Shown here in pieces: positions 19,291 through 27,735 of a DNA stretch of 64,000 nt. Under the pieces are notes generated by a model. It was not told the DNA's origin. It searched no databases and saw only the letters and a program-made list of their open reading frames with translations. A program made the position numbers and the translations under genes. Source of the DNA: Romboutsia maritimum (GTDB lineage Bacteria; Bacillota; Clostridia; Peptostreptococcales; Peptostreptococcaceae); the NCBI RefSeq assembly GCF_002251085.2, contig NZ_NOJZ02000001.1, positions 372,001 to 436,000 of the forward strand, written 5' to 3'. Every line of letters begins with the position of its first letter. Within the stretch, counting starts at the first letter, position 1.

Positions 19291-20226
19291 TTAACTTAAT
19301 TTAAATGCTTTAAACAATGCAGGTACTCCCGCTACACCATAAAACATAACTATAGTATATCTTATATAATCTAATATTTTTTTTGTAAAATCTAAATTTT
19401 TTAATTCTATTAATTCTAAAATATAAGGCATTCCTACTTTTAACAATATATAAACTAAAGCTAATGTTAAAATGCCTAATATAAATCTTATTAAATTTAT
19501 AAATGCTCTACTTCTTTTTTTTGTTTGTCTATTACTAAAATTTATTGTTTGTTTGTTATTATTTCCAGTTTCAAACTGTATAAATTTATCTTCAATTATA
19601 TATCCTAGTATTAATCCAGTTAAAAGGCCTAATACTTTTATATAGCTTTCACTATTTAGAAAAAATGCAATAATTATAAATAGAATTAATATAAAAATAA
19701 ATATACTATATTTTTTATTTTCATCTACATAATCAAATATTTTACTTATTAAAATAGTAAATATAATCCCAAATGTCCATCCAAAAATTACATCTATTGG
19801 CCAATGAACTGCTAAATATAATCTAGATATCCCTATACTTAAAATCATTATTGTACCTAAAATGTATATCCAAGTTTTTCTAAATATTATCATAATACTT
19901 GTCCAAAAACTTGTTGCTGTCTGTGTATGCCCACTTGGAAATGAATAACCCGTTGCGGTTGATACTCTTAGTGATTCGATTCCTTTCATTCCAATAGGTC
20001 TTGGCGCCTTAAAAAAATCTTTTATACTTGTATTTATAGTTATATTTCCTACTAAAGAAAATAAAATTTTTTGACCATACTTCTTATTTATACACCAATA
20101 TGTAAATGCTGTTATTAATACTATTACCGGTAATTCGGTACTTATTGTAAATAATAAAAATGTCATATTTAAAATCGGATTTCTTATACTCTGAAAATAT
20201 TGTAATATGCTTAATTGAATATCCAT
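19291..20226 (-). CDS. PAP2-superfamily membrane phosphatase
   Basis: 311 residues, multi-spanning. The PAP2 signature is complete: KDFFKAPRP near residue 68, the PSGHT motif (YSFPSGHTQTATSFW) near 97, and SRLYLAVHWPID near 145 with the catalytic His. Probably a lipid phosphatase such as undecaprenyl-diphosphate or phosphatidate phosphatase. The C-terminal half has further hydrophobic segments separated by a basic loop (SNRQTKKRSR). The second of two adjacent ATGs is chosen for better spacing from AGGAGG; the first would add one Met. Confidence 0.88.
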   Translation of the reverse strand: MDIQLSILQYFQSIRNPILNMTFLLFTISTELPVIVLITAFTYWCINKKYGQKILFSLVGNITINTSIKDFFKAPRPIGMKGIESLRVSTATGYSFPSGHTQTATSFWTSIMIIFRKTWIYILGTIMILSIGISRLYLAVHWPIDVIFGWTFGIIFTILISKIFDYVDENKKYSIFIFILILFIIIAFFLNSESYIKVLGLLTGLILGYIIEDKFIQFETGNNNKQTINFSNRQTKKRSRAFINLIRFILGILTLALVYILLKVGMPYILELIELKNLDFTKKILDYIRYTIVMFYGVAGVPALFKAFKLS

Positions 20227-20543
20227 CATTTTCCTCCTATTTAATTAATCTCTTATGCAATTATACCTAAATATTTTGTATAAATATACATATTTATTCA
20301 ATGTATACAAAATTTACTTTATTATTTATCACATGAATATTTTAGGCATTATTATATAATATACCTATATTATTATTTTATATTAATAATATATATATTA
20401 TTAATATTTGCAACTATTGGTATTTTTAAAAAACATAAATAGTATTAATTTCAAAAATTATATTTAAAATAAAAGTAGGAACTATCTCAAAATTAAAATA
20501 ATTTTTTATATTTTGAGATAGTTCCTTTAATTTTTAATTAATT
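20227..20543. other. AT-rich intergenic region
   Basis: It holds the hpt terminator (20477-20526). The rest is low-complexity AT sequence containing the presumed promoter of the PAP2 gene; I see no gene or structured RNA. Confidence 0.5.
20477..20526 (-). terminator. Terminator of hpt, TCTCAAAAT hairpin family
   Basis: A long perfect stem, AGGAACTATCTCAAAA / TTTTGAGATAGTTCCT, followed by a T-rich run on the minus strand. Confidence 0.8.
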
Positions 20544-21068
20544 TTATACTTCTTCTACTATTCCTATATAAGGTAAGTTTCTATATTTTTCAGCATAATC
20601 TATACCGTATCCTACTATAAATTTATCTTCTATAACAAATCCTACATAATCTACAGGTATATTAACTTTTCTTCTTTCTGGTTTATCTAATAATGTACAT
20701 AATTTTAATGATTTAGGTTTTCTAGTTTCTAATGCTGCTACTAAATTACTTAGTGTCAATCCTGAATCTATTATATCTTCTACTATTAGTACATTTTTTC
20801 CCTCTATATCAACATCTAAATCTTTTAGTATTTTTACAGTTCCTGAAGATTCTGTTGAATTTCCATAACTTGAAACACTCATAAAATCTATATTTACATC
20901 TAAATCTATATTTCTTATTAAATCAGCGACAAATACACTTGCTCCTTTAAGTATACCTACTACTAATAACTCTTCATCTTTATAATCTTTTTCTATTTGT
21001 TTTCCTATTTCTTGAACTTTTTGCTGTATCTGTTCTTCAGATAGCATTGTCTTAGTAACTTTAAACAT
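20544..21068 (-). CDS. hpt: Hypoxanthine phosphoribosyltransferase
   Basis: Salvages hypoxanthine (and often guanine) to IMP/GMP using PRPP. The 174 residues are typical. The PRPP-binding motif VLIVEDIIDSGLTLSNL lies near residue 94, with ILKGASVFVADLIR near 40 and VGFVIEDKFIVGYGIDYAEKYRNLPYIG at the C-terminus. ATG follows GGGAGGAG. Monocistronic. Confidence 0.95.
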   Translation of the reverse strand: MFKVTKTMLSEEQIQQKVQEIGKQIEKDYKDEELLVVGILKGASVFVADLIRNIDLDVNIDFMSVSSYGNSTESSGTVKILKDLDVDIEGKNVLIVEDIIDSGLTLSNLVAALETRKPKSLKLCTLLDKPERRKVNIPVDYVGFVIEDKFIVGYGIDYAEKYRNLPYIGIVEEV

Positions 21069-21198
21069 GTTACTCCTCCCTTATTCCGTATATTCTTCTA
21101 TTATATTATATCATATCCATATTAATAATAGAATGTTTTTATTATTTTTTGATATATAATTCGTATTTTCATTATTTTTCCTAAATTTTTCATGATAC

Positions 21199-21223
21199 TC
21201 AAATCTTTTATTTATAAAGATTT
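21199..21223. repeat. Perfect 9-bp inverted repeat upstream of the aminotransferase
   Basis: CAAATCTTT / AAAGATTTG with a 7-bp loop. The right arm runs into the -35 of the promoter at 21222, so it could be an operator. Confidence 0.4.
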
Positions 21224-21250
21224 GGAATAAAGTTTTATTTGTATTATAAT
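21222..21250 (+). promoter_or_regulatory. Vegetative promoter of the aminotransferase gene
   Basis: TTGGAA (21222-21227) and TATAAT (21245-21250) are separated by 17 bp. The start codon is about 48 bp downstream. Confidence 0.65.
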
Positions 21251-21296
21251 TTATGTATACATGCATTAATTATGCGTTATTTTAGGAGGTATTTTT

Positions 21297-22373
21297 ATGA
21301 GTGTTAATCATGGAGCTAATTTATACAATCTTTCTAGTAAATATGGTTTTTCAAAAGAAGAGTTTATGGATTTCAGTTCTAATATAAATCCTTTTGGTAC
21401 ATCTAAGCTTGCTAAGGAATACGTTATAAACAATATTAACATGGTATCTATGTATCCAGATCCAGATTATATAAACTTAAAGAAGTCCGTATCTAGCTAC
21501 TGCAAATGTCTAGATGAAAATATAATTTTAGGAAGTGGAGCTACTGAATTAATTTCTTCTTTTATAGAAACAATTAATCCAAAGAAAGCTTTACTAATTT
21601 CTCCTGCTTATTCTGAGTATGAAAAAGAATTATCTAAAATTAATTGCAAAGTAGAAAAGTATTTTGCCAAGTGTGAAAATGATTTCAAGATAGATACTAA
21701 AGAACTTATACTAGAATTAAACAAAAATGATTACGATTTAATTATAATATGTAATCCTAATAATCCTACAGGATTTACTTTTTCAAAATATGAGGTTAAA
21801 GAAATTTTAGAAAGTACAAAATCATTTGTAATGATTGATGAAACTTATATTGAGTTTACTGATACAAATACATATTCATCAACTCAATTAGTAGATACTC
21901 ATCCTAATTTATTTGTAATAAGAGGTACTTCAAAGTTCTTCTCTACTCCTGGCATTAGACTTGGATATGGACTTATTTGTAATGAAGAAATCAAAAACAA
22001 TATAAATTCTAATCTAGATTTATGGAATATAAATATATTGGCATCTTCTATGGGTGAGATTATGTTTACAGACGAAGACTTTATATCAAATACTGTAGAT
22101 ATAATGCTTAGAGAAAGAGATTATTTAGTTAAAGAATTAAGTAATATAAAAGATTTAAAAGTATATGAAAGCCAAGGTAATTTTATACTTTGTAAAATCA
22201 AATCTGAAGATTTAACAGGAAAAGAGCTAAGAGAAAAATTGATTCCAAACAAAATAATAATAAGAGACTGTGCATCATTTGATGGATTAAATGAATTTTT
22301 CTTTAGAGTTTGTATCTTGAAACCTAAAGAAAATAAATTATTGATTAGTGAACTAAAAAAAATATTTAATTAA
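21297..22373 (+). CDS. PLP-dependent class I/II aminotransferase, CobD/HisC-like
   Basis: 358 residues. The opening HGANLYNLSSKYGFSKEEFM followed by DFSSNINPFG is the pattern of threonine-phosphate decarboxylase (CobD) and related histidinol-phosphate aminotransferases. CNPNNPTG near residue 155, MIDETYIEF near 181 and RGTSKFFSTPGIRLGY near 212 (PLP Lys in SKF) show an intact active site. No cobalamin or histidine genes are adjacent, so the substrate is uncertain. It is one of few plus-strand genes here. ATG follows AGGAGG. Confidence 0.85.
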   Translation: MSVNHGANLYNLSSKYGFSKEEFMDFSSNINPFGTSKLAKEYVINNINMVSMYPDPDYINLKKSVSSYCKCLDENIILGSGATELISSFIETINPKKALLISPAYSEYEKELSKINCKVEKYFAKCENDFKIDTKELILELNKNDYDLIIICNPNNPTGFTFSKYEVKEILESTKSFVMIDETYIEFTDTNTYSSTQLVDTHPNLFVIRGTSKFFSTPGIRLGYGLICNEEIKNNINSNLDLWNINILASSMGEIMFTDEDFISNTVDIMLRERDYLVKELSNIKDLKVYESQGNFILCKIKSEDLTGKELREKLIPNKIIIRDCASFDGLNEFFFRVCILKPKENKLLISELKKIFN

Positions 22374-22470
22374 ATTATAAAATCTTAACTTAAAAAAAAT
22401 TTAAAAAGTCTGTATCATAATTTGAAATTTTTATAATTTTCAGCGTTGATTCAGATTTTTTAATATACAT

Positions 22471-22514
22471 AAAAAAATAAAAAACCTTTAAAGATATTAT
22501 TTTATCTCTAAAGG
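22471..22514 (-). terminator. Terminator of the first DAACS gene
   Basis: The stem CCTTTAGAGATA / TATCTTTAAAGG (one G-U) is followed by TTTTTTATTTTTTT on the minus strand. Confidence 0.8.
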
Positions 22515-22556
22515 CCTTTTAGTATTAGTTAATTTATTATATGTATAAATCTACAA

Positions 22557-23762
22557 TTAAGCAGCTCTCTTACTGTCTTCTTTTTTAGTCCACTTTTTAT
22601 TTAAATGATCTACTATTACAGCTATTGCATTATCTCCAGATACATTTGCAGCAGTACCGAAACTATCTTGAGTTAAGTATAAAGCTATCATTAAACTTGC
22701 AAGTCCACCATCTGAAGGTATTCCTATCATTGGTAGGAATGGAAGTGCACTCATTATTGCTCCACCTGGCGCTCCTGGTGCTGCTACCATTGCTATTCCT
22801 AACATTAATATGAAAGGTAACATAACTTGTAAACCATGAGGCATACCATTCATCATTAATACTGCTACTGCAAATGATGTAACTGATATTATACTTCCTG
22901 ATAAGTGTATTGTTGCACAAAGAGGTACAACAAATTCTCTTATTTGCTTACTTGTACCATTTTTTTCTGCACAATCAACATTTACTGGTATAGTAGCTGC
23001 TGAAGATTGAGTTCCTACAGCTGTTAAATAACCTGGTATTTGATTCTTTAACATTTTGAAAGGATTTTTTCCTGATATTGCTCCCGCTGTAGCAAACTGA
23101 CATACTAAATATATTAAGTGTAAAGGTATTACTATTAAGTAAACCCTCCAGAATATGTTTAATATATTCCAAACTTGTCCTGCATAAGTTATATTAGCAA
23201 ACGTTCCTGCTATATATATTGGTAATAATGGTATTATTATTGTTGATAAAGTTTTCGTTACTATTTCTTGGAATTCCATTGCCATTCCATATAAGTGTTC
23301 ACCTTTACCATGATTTCTTAATCCTGATATTCCTAGACCTAACATAAATGCAAATACTATTGCAGCTGTTACGTCTACCATTGCTTCTAATGGTATTGTA
23401 AATATTGGTGGTAGCATTCCTGCTTCTGGATTACCTATTTTACTAGCTACACTTGGATCTATAAATGATGGGAATATTATTGATGCAACTGTAAATGCTC
23501 CTAAACCAGCTATTATAGTTGAACCATATGCTATTCCTGTTGTTACTCCTAATAATTTGCCTGCTCCTGTTGCTAAATCAGCTATACCTGCTGTTACAAA
23601 TCCTATTATTATAAATGGTATAACGAACTTTAAGAATGCAGAGAATAATGTTGCTGCTGTTACTAAAACTTGCACTATAATTGGTGGTGCATAACTTCCG
23701 ATTAATATACCGGCTATGATACCCATGATTAATTTAGGAACTAATCCTATTTTTTTCTTCAT
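22557..23762 (-). CDS. Dicarboxylate/amino acid:cation symporter (DAACS), paralogue 1
   Basis: 401 residues, integral membrane. Family features: about eight helices with two re-entrant loops, the serine-rich loop QSSAATIPV near residue 255, and the late helical region MVAAPGAPGGAIMSALPFLPM and ITQDSFGTAANVSGDNAIAV-like segment at 365-385. Likely Na+- or H+-coupled uptake of serine/threonine or dicarboxylates; substrate not readable. A close paralogue lies directly upstream. It has its own promoter, with a cre-like palindrome at the -35. Confidence 0.9.
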   Translation of the reverse strand: MKKKIGLVPKLIMGIIAGILIGSYAPPIIVQVLVTAATLFSAFLKFVIPFIIIGFVTAGIADLATGAGKLLGVTTGIAYGSTIIAGLGAFTVASIIFPSFIDPSVASKIGNPEAGMLPPIFTIPLEAMVDVTAAIVFAFMLGLGISGLRNHGKGEHLYGMAMEFQEIVTKTLSTIIIPLLPIYIAGTFANITYAGQVWNILNIFWRVYLIVIPLHLIYLVCQFATAGAISGKNPFKMLKNQIPGYLTAVGTQSSAATIPVNVDCAEKNGTSKQIREFVVPLCATIHLSGSIISVTSFAVAVLMMNGMPHGLQVMLPFILMLGIAMVAAPGAPGGAIMSALPFLPMIGIPSDGGLASLMIALYLTQDSFGTAANVSGDNAIAVIVDHLNKKWTKKEDSKRAA

Positions 23763-23817
23763 ACTGATTCTCCCTTCGATAGTTCTTTTTTTTGTTTTGT
23801 TTTCAAACTATGTATTT

Positions 23818-23846
23818 ATAATAATCTAGATTTTATTTTAAGTCAA
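23818..23846 (-). promoter_or_regulatory. Promoter of DAACS paralogue 1
   Basis: TTGACT (23841-23846) and TATTAT (23818-23823) are 17 bp apart on the minus strand. Confidence 0.7.
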
Positions 23847-23902
23847 CGTTTTCCCTTATTTTTCTAAATTTTATTTTTTTCGACCGGAAAACGTTATTTC
23901 CG
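23845..23902. promoter_or_regulatory. Paired cre-like operators at the DAACS promoter
   Basis: AACGTTTTCC (23845-23854) and GGAAAACGTT (23886-23895) form a 10-bp inverted repeat. The second arm is also the left part of CGGAAAACGTTATTTCCG (23885-23902). Each AAAACGTT core resembles the CcpA cre consensus, and the first overlaps the -35, a repressing position. Catabolite control is inference. Confidence 0.45.
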
Positions 23903-24097
23903 AACATTTTTTATATTTTTTTAAAATTAACTTTTATATTTATATCTATTTCTTTTTTTTGATTATTCAGTTTTTATAATATTTTTTATTCTTTATTTTA
24001 TCAATCTTTTTCATATATTTCATCTACAAAATTGTAAATATTGTATTTATTTGTTTTCTTCTTGCATTTTTTACTTTTTATAATTAATTTAAATTCT

Positions 24098-24140
24098 AAA
24101 AAAGGCTATTTCAAAATCAAATTTTGAAATAGCCTTTTTT
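24098..24140 (-). terminator. Terminator of DAACS paralogue 2, TTTCAAAAT hairpin family
   Basis: The stem AAAGGCTATTTCAAAAT / ATTTTGAAATAGCCTTT is followed by T6 on the minus strand. Confidence 0.85.
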
Positions 24141-24184
24141 ACTTTTATATACGTATCTTAACAAAATAGTATATATATTATTTT

Positions 24185-25390
24185 TTATGCTGTTTTTTGT
24201 TTTTCACTTTTTTTATTCCATTTATCATTTAAGTGGTCTATTATTACCGCTATAGCATTATCTCCAGATATATTAGCTGCTGTACCAAAACTATCTTGAG
24301 TTATATATAAAGCTATCATTAAACTTGCTAAACCACCATCTGATGGAATTCCAACCATTGGTAAGAATGGAAGTGCACTCATTATTGCTCCACCTGGTGC
24401 TCCTGGTGCTGCTACCATTGCTACACCCAACATTAAGATATATGGTAGGATAACGCTTACCCCATGAGGCATACCATTCATCATAAGCACTGCTACTGTA
24501 AATGATGTAATAGATATCATACTTCCAGCTAAGTGAATTGTAGCACAAAGAGGTACAACAAATTCTCTTATTTGTTTACTTACTCCATTTTTTTCTGCAC
24601 ATTGAACGTTAACTGGTATAGTAGCTGCTGAAGATTGAGTACCTACAGCTGTTAAATATCCAGGTATTTGGTTCTTAAGCATTTGGATTGGATTTTTAGA
24701 ATCTATTGTTCCTGCTACAAAGAACATAGCTGTTATGTATATTAAATGTAAAGGTATTACTATTAAATATACTTTCCAGAATATACCTAATATTTTCCAA
24801 ACTTGTCCTGCAAAAGTTATATTAGCAAATGTTCCTGCTATATATATTGGTAATAATGGTATTATTATTGTTGATAAAGTTTTTGTTACTATTTCTTGGA
24901 ATTCCATTGCCATTCCATATAAAGTTTCACCTTTACCATGATTTCTTAATGTTGATATTCCTAGACCCATCATAAATGCAAATACTATTGCAGCTGTTAC
25001 GTCTACCATTGGTTCTAATGGTATTGTAAATATTGGTCCTAACATTCCTGCTTCAGGATCCCCTATAGAACTAGCGACATCTGCACTAATAAATGATGGG
25101 AATACTAATGTTGCTATTAAAAAAGCTATTGAACCTGCTATTATAGTAGATCCATAAGATATTGCTGTTGTTACTCCTAACAATTTTCCAGCTCCTGTTG
25201 CTAAATCAGCTATACCTGCTATTACAAATCCTAAAATTATAAATGGTATAACAAATTTTAAGAATGAAGCGAATAATGAACTAAATGTTACTAATACTTT
25301 TACTAGAACTTCTGGTGCATAACTTCCGATTAATATACCGGCTATGATACCAATAATCAACTTTGGAACTAATCCCATTTTCTTTTTCAT
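24185..25390 (-). CDS. Dicarboxylate/amino acid:cation symporter (DAACS), paralogue 2
   Basis: 401 residues, the same length as its neighbour and nearly identical through the transport core (QSSAATIPVNV, MVAAPGAPGGAIMSALPFLPM). Differences concentrate in residues 20-50, 80-110 and 205-225. The pair clearly arose by tandem duplication, but each has its own promoter and terminator, so they can be expressed under different conditions. ATG lies behind a weak AGGGGGAA site. Confidence 0.9.
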   Translation of the reverse strand: MKKKMGLVPKLIIGIIAGILIGSYAPEVLVKVLVTFSSLFASFLKFVIPFIILGFVIAGIADLATGAGKLLGVTTAISYGSTIIAGSIAFLIATLVFPSFISADVASSIGDPEAGMLGPIFTIPLEPMVDVTAAIVFAFMMGLGISTLRNHGKGETLYGMAMEFQEIVTKTLSTIIIPLLPIYIAGTFANITFAGQVWKILGIFWKVYLIVIPLHLIYITAMFFVAGTIDSKNPIQMLKNQIPGYLTAVGTQSSAATIPVNVQCAEKNGVSKQIREFVVPLCATIHLAGSMISITSFTVAVLMMNGMPHGVSVILPYILMLGVAMVAAPGAPGGAIMSALPFLPMVGIPSDGGLASLMIALYITQDSFGTAANISGDNAIAVIIDHLNDKWNKKSEKQKTA

Positions 25391-25460
25391 AAAAATTCCC
25401 CCTAATTGTTATGTTTTAAAATCTCGTTGCTTTTTCCTACTCATCTCCTTCTTATATATA

Positions 25461-25489
25461 ATAGTAGTAACTTTTACACATAACGTCAA
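25461..25489 (-). promoter_or_regulatory. Promoter of DAACS paralogue 2
   Basis: TTGACG (25484-25489) and TACTAT (25461-25466) are 17 bp apart on the minus strand. Unlike paralogue 1, no cre-like palindrome is seen. Confidence 0.6.
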
Positions 25490-25607
25490 CATTCTTATTT
25501 AAATTTTATAAAAATAATTTTTACTACTATTTTTTACTTTTTTTACGAATTTTCAAAATATTAAAACTTAAAAATCAATATATATCTAAATTGTCTTTTT
25601 TTATCAT

Positions 25608-25673
25608 AAAAAGAAGTTGTCTTATTTATAATTTTTAACAATTTAAAAATTATTTTTAGACAACTTCTTTTTT
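25608..25673 (-). terminator. Long two-part hairpin terminator of the DUF1232 gene
   Basis: The outer stem AAGAAGTTGTCT / AGACAACTTCTT encloses an inner AATTTTTAA / TTTAAAAATT stem. A- and T-runs flank it on both sides. Confidence 0.75.
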
Positions 25674-25684
25674 ATTTCAACATA

Positions 25685-26074
25685 TTATTCTTTTTCATCT
25701 TTTATAGTAAATTCTATATCTTCTATTATATTTGAGTTTTTATGTTCTTTTAAATTCTTTTTATATTTCTCAATTTCTTCATTTACAATTCCTAAACTCC
25801 AAATTAAAACCAATGAATCATCTATAAGCCCAAATCCACCAAAAATAAATTCCGGTATAAAGTCAATTCCTAAAACTAAGTATAAAATACCAACAATCAT
25901 AGAAAATATAACTTTCAGTTTACTTATTATATTAACATTCTTATCATTTATAAAATCTGGAATTTTAAATATATTTACAATGAAAAGTAATCCAAATTTT
26001 GAATTTCTAAATCTCACTAAAATTTTCTTAAATAAATTTAAAGCTGAATCTATTACTCTCATTAAATTCTTCAT
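25685..26074 (-). CDS. DUF1232 (YkvA-like) membrane protein
   Basis: 129 residues. The DUF1232 core YLVLGIDFIPEFIFGGFGLIDDSLVLIWSL (shown here only as YLVLGIDFIPEF and GLIDDSLVLIW) lies at about 70-100, with one or two membrane segments and a charged C-terminal tail (KEHKNSNIIEDIE). Function is unknown for the family. ATG at 26074 follows GAGGTG; the earlier GTG lies within that ribosome site. It sits 65 bp downstream of asnA. Confidence 0.8.
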   Translation of the reverse strand: MKNLMRVIDSALNLFKKILVRFRNSKFGLLFIVNIFKIPDFINDKNVNIISKLKVIFSMIVGILYLVLGIDFIPEFIFGGFGLIDDSLVLIWSLGIVNEEIEKYKKNLKEHKNSNIIEDIEFTIKDEKE

Positions 26075-26139
26075 ATTTATCACCTCTATAATATAGCTTA
26101 ATCTATATTATAACCTATATGACCTTTTAGATAAATATA

Positions 26140-27144
26140 TTATAATAAATGAACTCCACAAGCACTACATTGTTGTATCATTTCTTCTGGCCAAATACCC
26201 ACTTGAACTTCTCCTATATGTGCTTTTCTTAAGAAATACATACAAATTCTTGATTGTCCAATTCCCCCACCAATTGTATATGGTAATTTTCCTTCTAAAA
26301 GCATCTTGTGATAGTCTAGTTCTTTTCTATCTTCACATTTTGTAACTTTAAGTTGCTTTTCTAAAGTTTCTTCATCAACTCTAATTCCCATTGAAGATAA
26401 TTCTAATGCATTATCAAGAATAGGATTATAGAATAATATATCTCCATTTAATTCCCAATCATCATAGTCTGGACTTCTTCCATCATGCTTTTGTCCTGAA
26501 TTTAAAACTTTTCCTATTTGCATTAAAAATACTGCGCCCTTATCTCTTACTATAGCATCTTCTCTTTGTTTAGCACTAAAATCAGGATAAAGATCCTCTA
26601 ATTCTTGTGATGTTATAAAAGTTATTTGCTCTGGAAGTATTCTCTTAATATTAGAATCCATTTCACACACAAAATCTTCTGTATCTTTAAATACCTTATA
26701 TAATCTACTTACTACTTCAACTAAAGTTTTTTGGTTTCTACTTGATTTATCTATTACTAATTCCCAGTCCCATTGATCTACATAAAGAGAATGTAAGTTA
26801 TCTAATTCTTCATTTTTTCTTATTGCATTCATGTCTGTGTATATTCCGTTACCTACACCAAAACCATATTTTTTAAGTGCCATTCTCTTCCATTTAGCTA
26901 ATGACTGTACTATTTCTGCATACTTATTCATATATGGTATATCAAAACTAACAGCTTTTTCTGATCCACTTAAGTTATCATTTGCTCCACTTTCCGGTAA
27001 TACAAATAATGGAGATGATACTCTTATTAAATTTAATTCTTCACTTAATCTGTGTTCAAAATAATCCTTTAATTTTTTTATTGCAACTTGCGTTTCTATT
27101 ATATCTAATTTGCTCTTATATCCTTTTGGTATTATAGTTTTCAT
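26140..27144 (-). CDS. asnA: Aspartate-ammonia ligase (asparagine synthetase A)
   Basis: Makes asparagine from aspartate, ATP and ammonia. The 334 residues are typical, with a class II aminoacyl-tRNA-synthetase-like fold. Motifs: LIRVSSPLFVLPESGANDNLSG near residue 40 (read as LIRVSSPLFV and GANDNLSG), SLYVDQWDWE near 118, DKGAVFLMQIG near 200 and LPYTIGGGIGQSRICMYFL near 290. The T-box leader upstream explains its regulation by uncharged tRNA-Asn. Confidence 0.97.
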   Translation of the reverse strand: MKTIIPKGYKSKLDIIETQVAIKKLKDYFEHRLSEELNLIRVSSPLFVLPESGANDNLSGSEKAVSFDIPYMNKYAEIVQSLAKWKRMALKKYGFGVGNGIYTDMNAIRKNEELDNLHSLYVDQWDWELVIDKSSRNQKTLVEVVSRLYKVFKDTEDFVCEMDSNIKRILPEQITFITSQELEDLYPDFSAKQREDAIVRDKGAVFLMQIGKVLNSGQKHDGRSPDYDDWELNGDILFYNPILDNALELSSMGIRVDEETLEKQLKVTKCEDRKELDYHKMLLEGKLPYTIGGGIGQSRICMYFLRKAHIGEVQVGIWPEEMIQQCSACGVHLL

Positions 27145-27234
27145 TTTTTTTACTCCTTTTTAAGTATTATAGTGTGTTTTAAAATTTTTATGGAGTATGA
27201 CGTCATACATACATTTAATTAATTTTTTCATTAA

Positions 27235-27520
27235 AAAAAGCCCTTCATCCCTAGTAAAAGGGACGAAAGACTACTCTTCCGCGGTACCACCCTGATTAGT
27301 TTGATTTATATATCAAACTCAGCTTCATCATGTACAGAATTTTATATCGATACACTCCAATTTGATAACGGATTGGTTCCGGCTAAGCCTACTTTCCAGG
27401 GTAAAATTTCGGTTAGCAACTCCAGGATGTTCTTCAATATAGACTTCGTGTTGGACTCTCACCGTCACCAACTCGCTTCGACTACATTCTATATTTACTC
27501 TTCCCTTCACAGTCTTTTAA
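27235..27520 (-). promoter_or_regulatory. T-box riboswitch (tRNA-Asn) of asnA
   Basis: On the minus strand the T-box core GGGTGGTACCGCGGAAGA is at about 27275-27293, followed by the competing terminator (CGTCCCTTTTACTAGGGATG then GGGCTTTTTTT). Upstream lie the Stem I elements AGTAAATATAG and a distal loop (GTTGGTGACGGTGAGAGTCC). The 3' side of Stem I reads GAAGAACATCC, giving an AAC (Asn) specifier, which matches the downstream gene. Binding of uncharged tRNA-Asn should allow read-through into asnA. Confidence 0.95.
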
Positions 27521-27562
27521 GTTTCTTATTTAATAAATATTTTGAATTTTTATTTTATAATA

Positions 27563-27591
27563 ATATTAATTTATTTTTTTATTTCTGTCAA
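27563..27591 (-). promoter_or_regulatory. Promoter of the asnA T-box leader
   Basis: TTGACA (27586-27591) and TAATAT (27563-27568) are 17 bp apart on the minus strand, about 45 bp before the leader's first stem. Confidence 0.7.
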
Positions 27592-27735
27592 TAGTAATTT
27601 TTTTATTTCTTTTTTATCTTATATATATATTATGCTTATTTCTTTTTTTTTATTCTTTAAAGTTTTAATTTTCATATAAACACTTTATATTTTTTAATTA
27701 ATAGTAACTTTTACTATATTTTTTAATAATTTTTA

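Larger units (their letters stand above)
23763..24184. other. Intergenic region between the two DAACS genes
   Basis: No gene. It carries the promoter and palindromes of paralogue 1 (23818-23902), an AT-rich spacer, and the terminator of paralogue 2. Confidence 0.7.

Noticed and set aside
13741..21068. Genomic island or prophage, given several unknown small genes
   Set aside because: No integrase, phage structural genes, tRNA attachment site or compositional break; housekeeping genes are interspersed.
22625..23172. Several short frames inside the first DAACS gene, similar ones in the second
   Set aside because: They recur at the same relative positions only because the two DAACS genes are paralogues; none has a ribosome site.
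27275..27520. tRNA gene in the asnA leader
   Set aside because: The GC-richer folded sequence is a T-box leader; there is no complete cloverleaf or CCA end.
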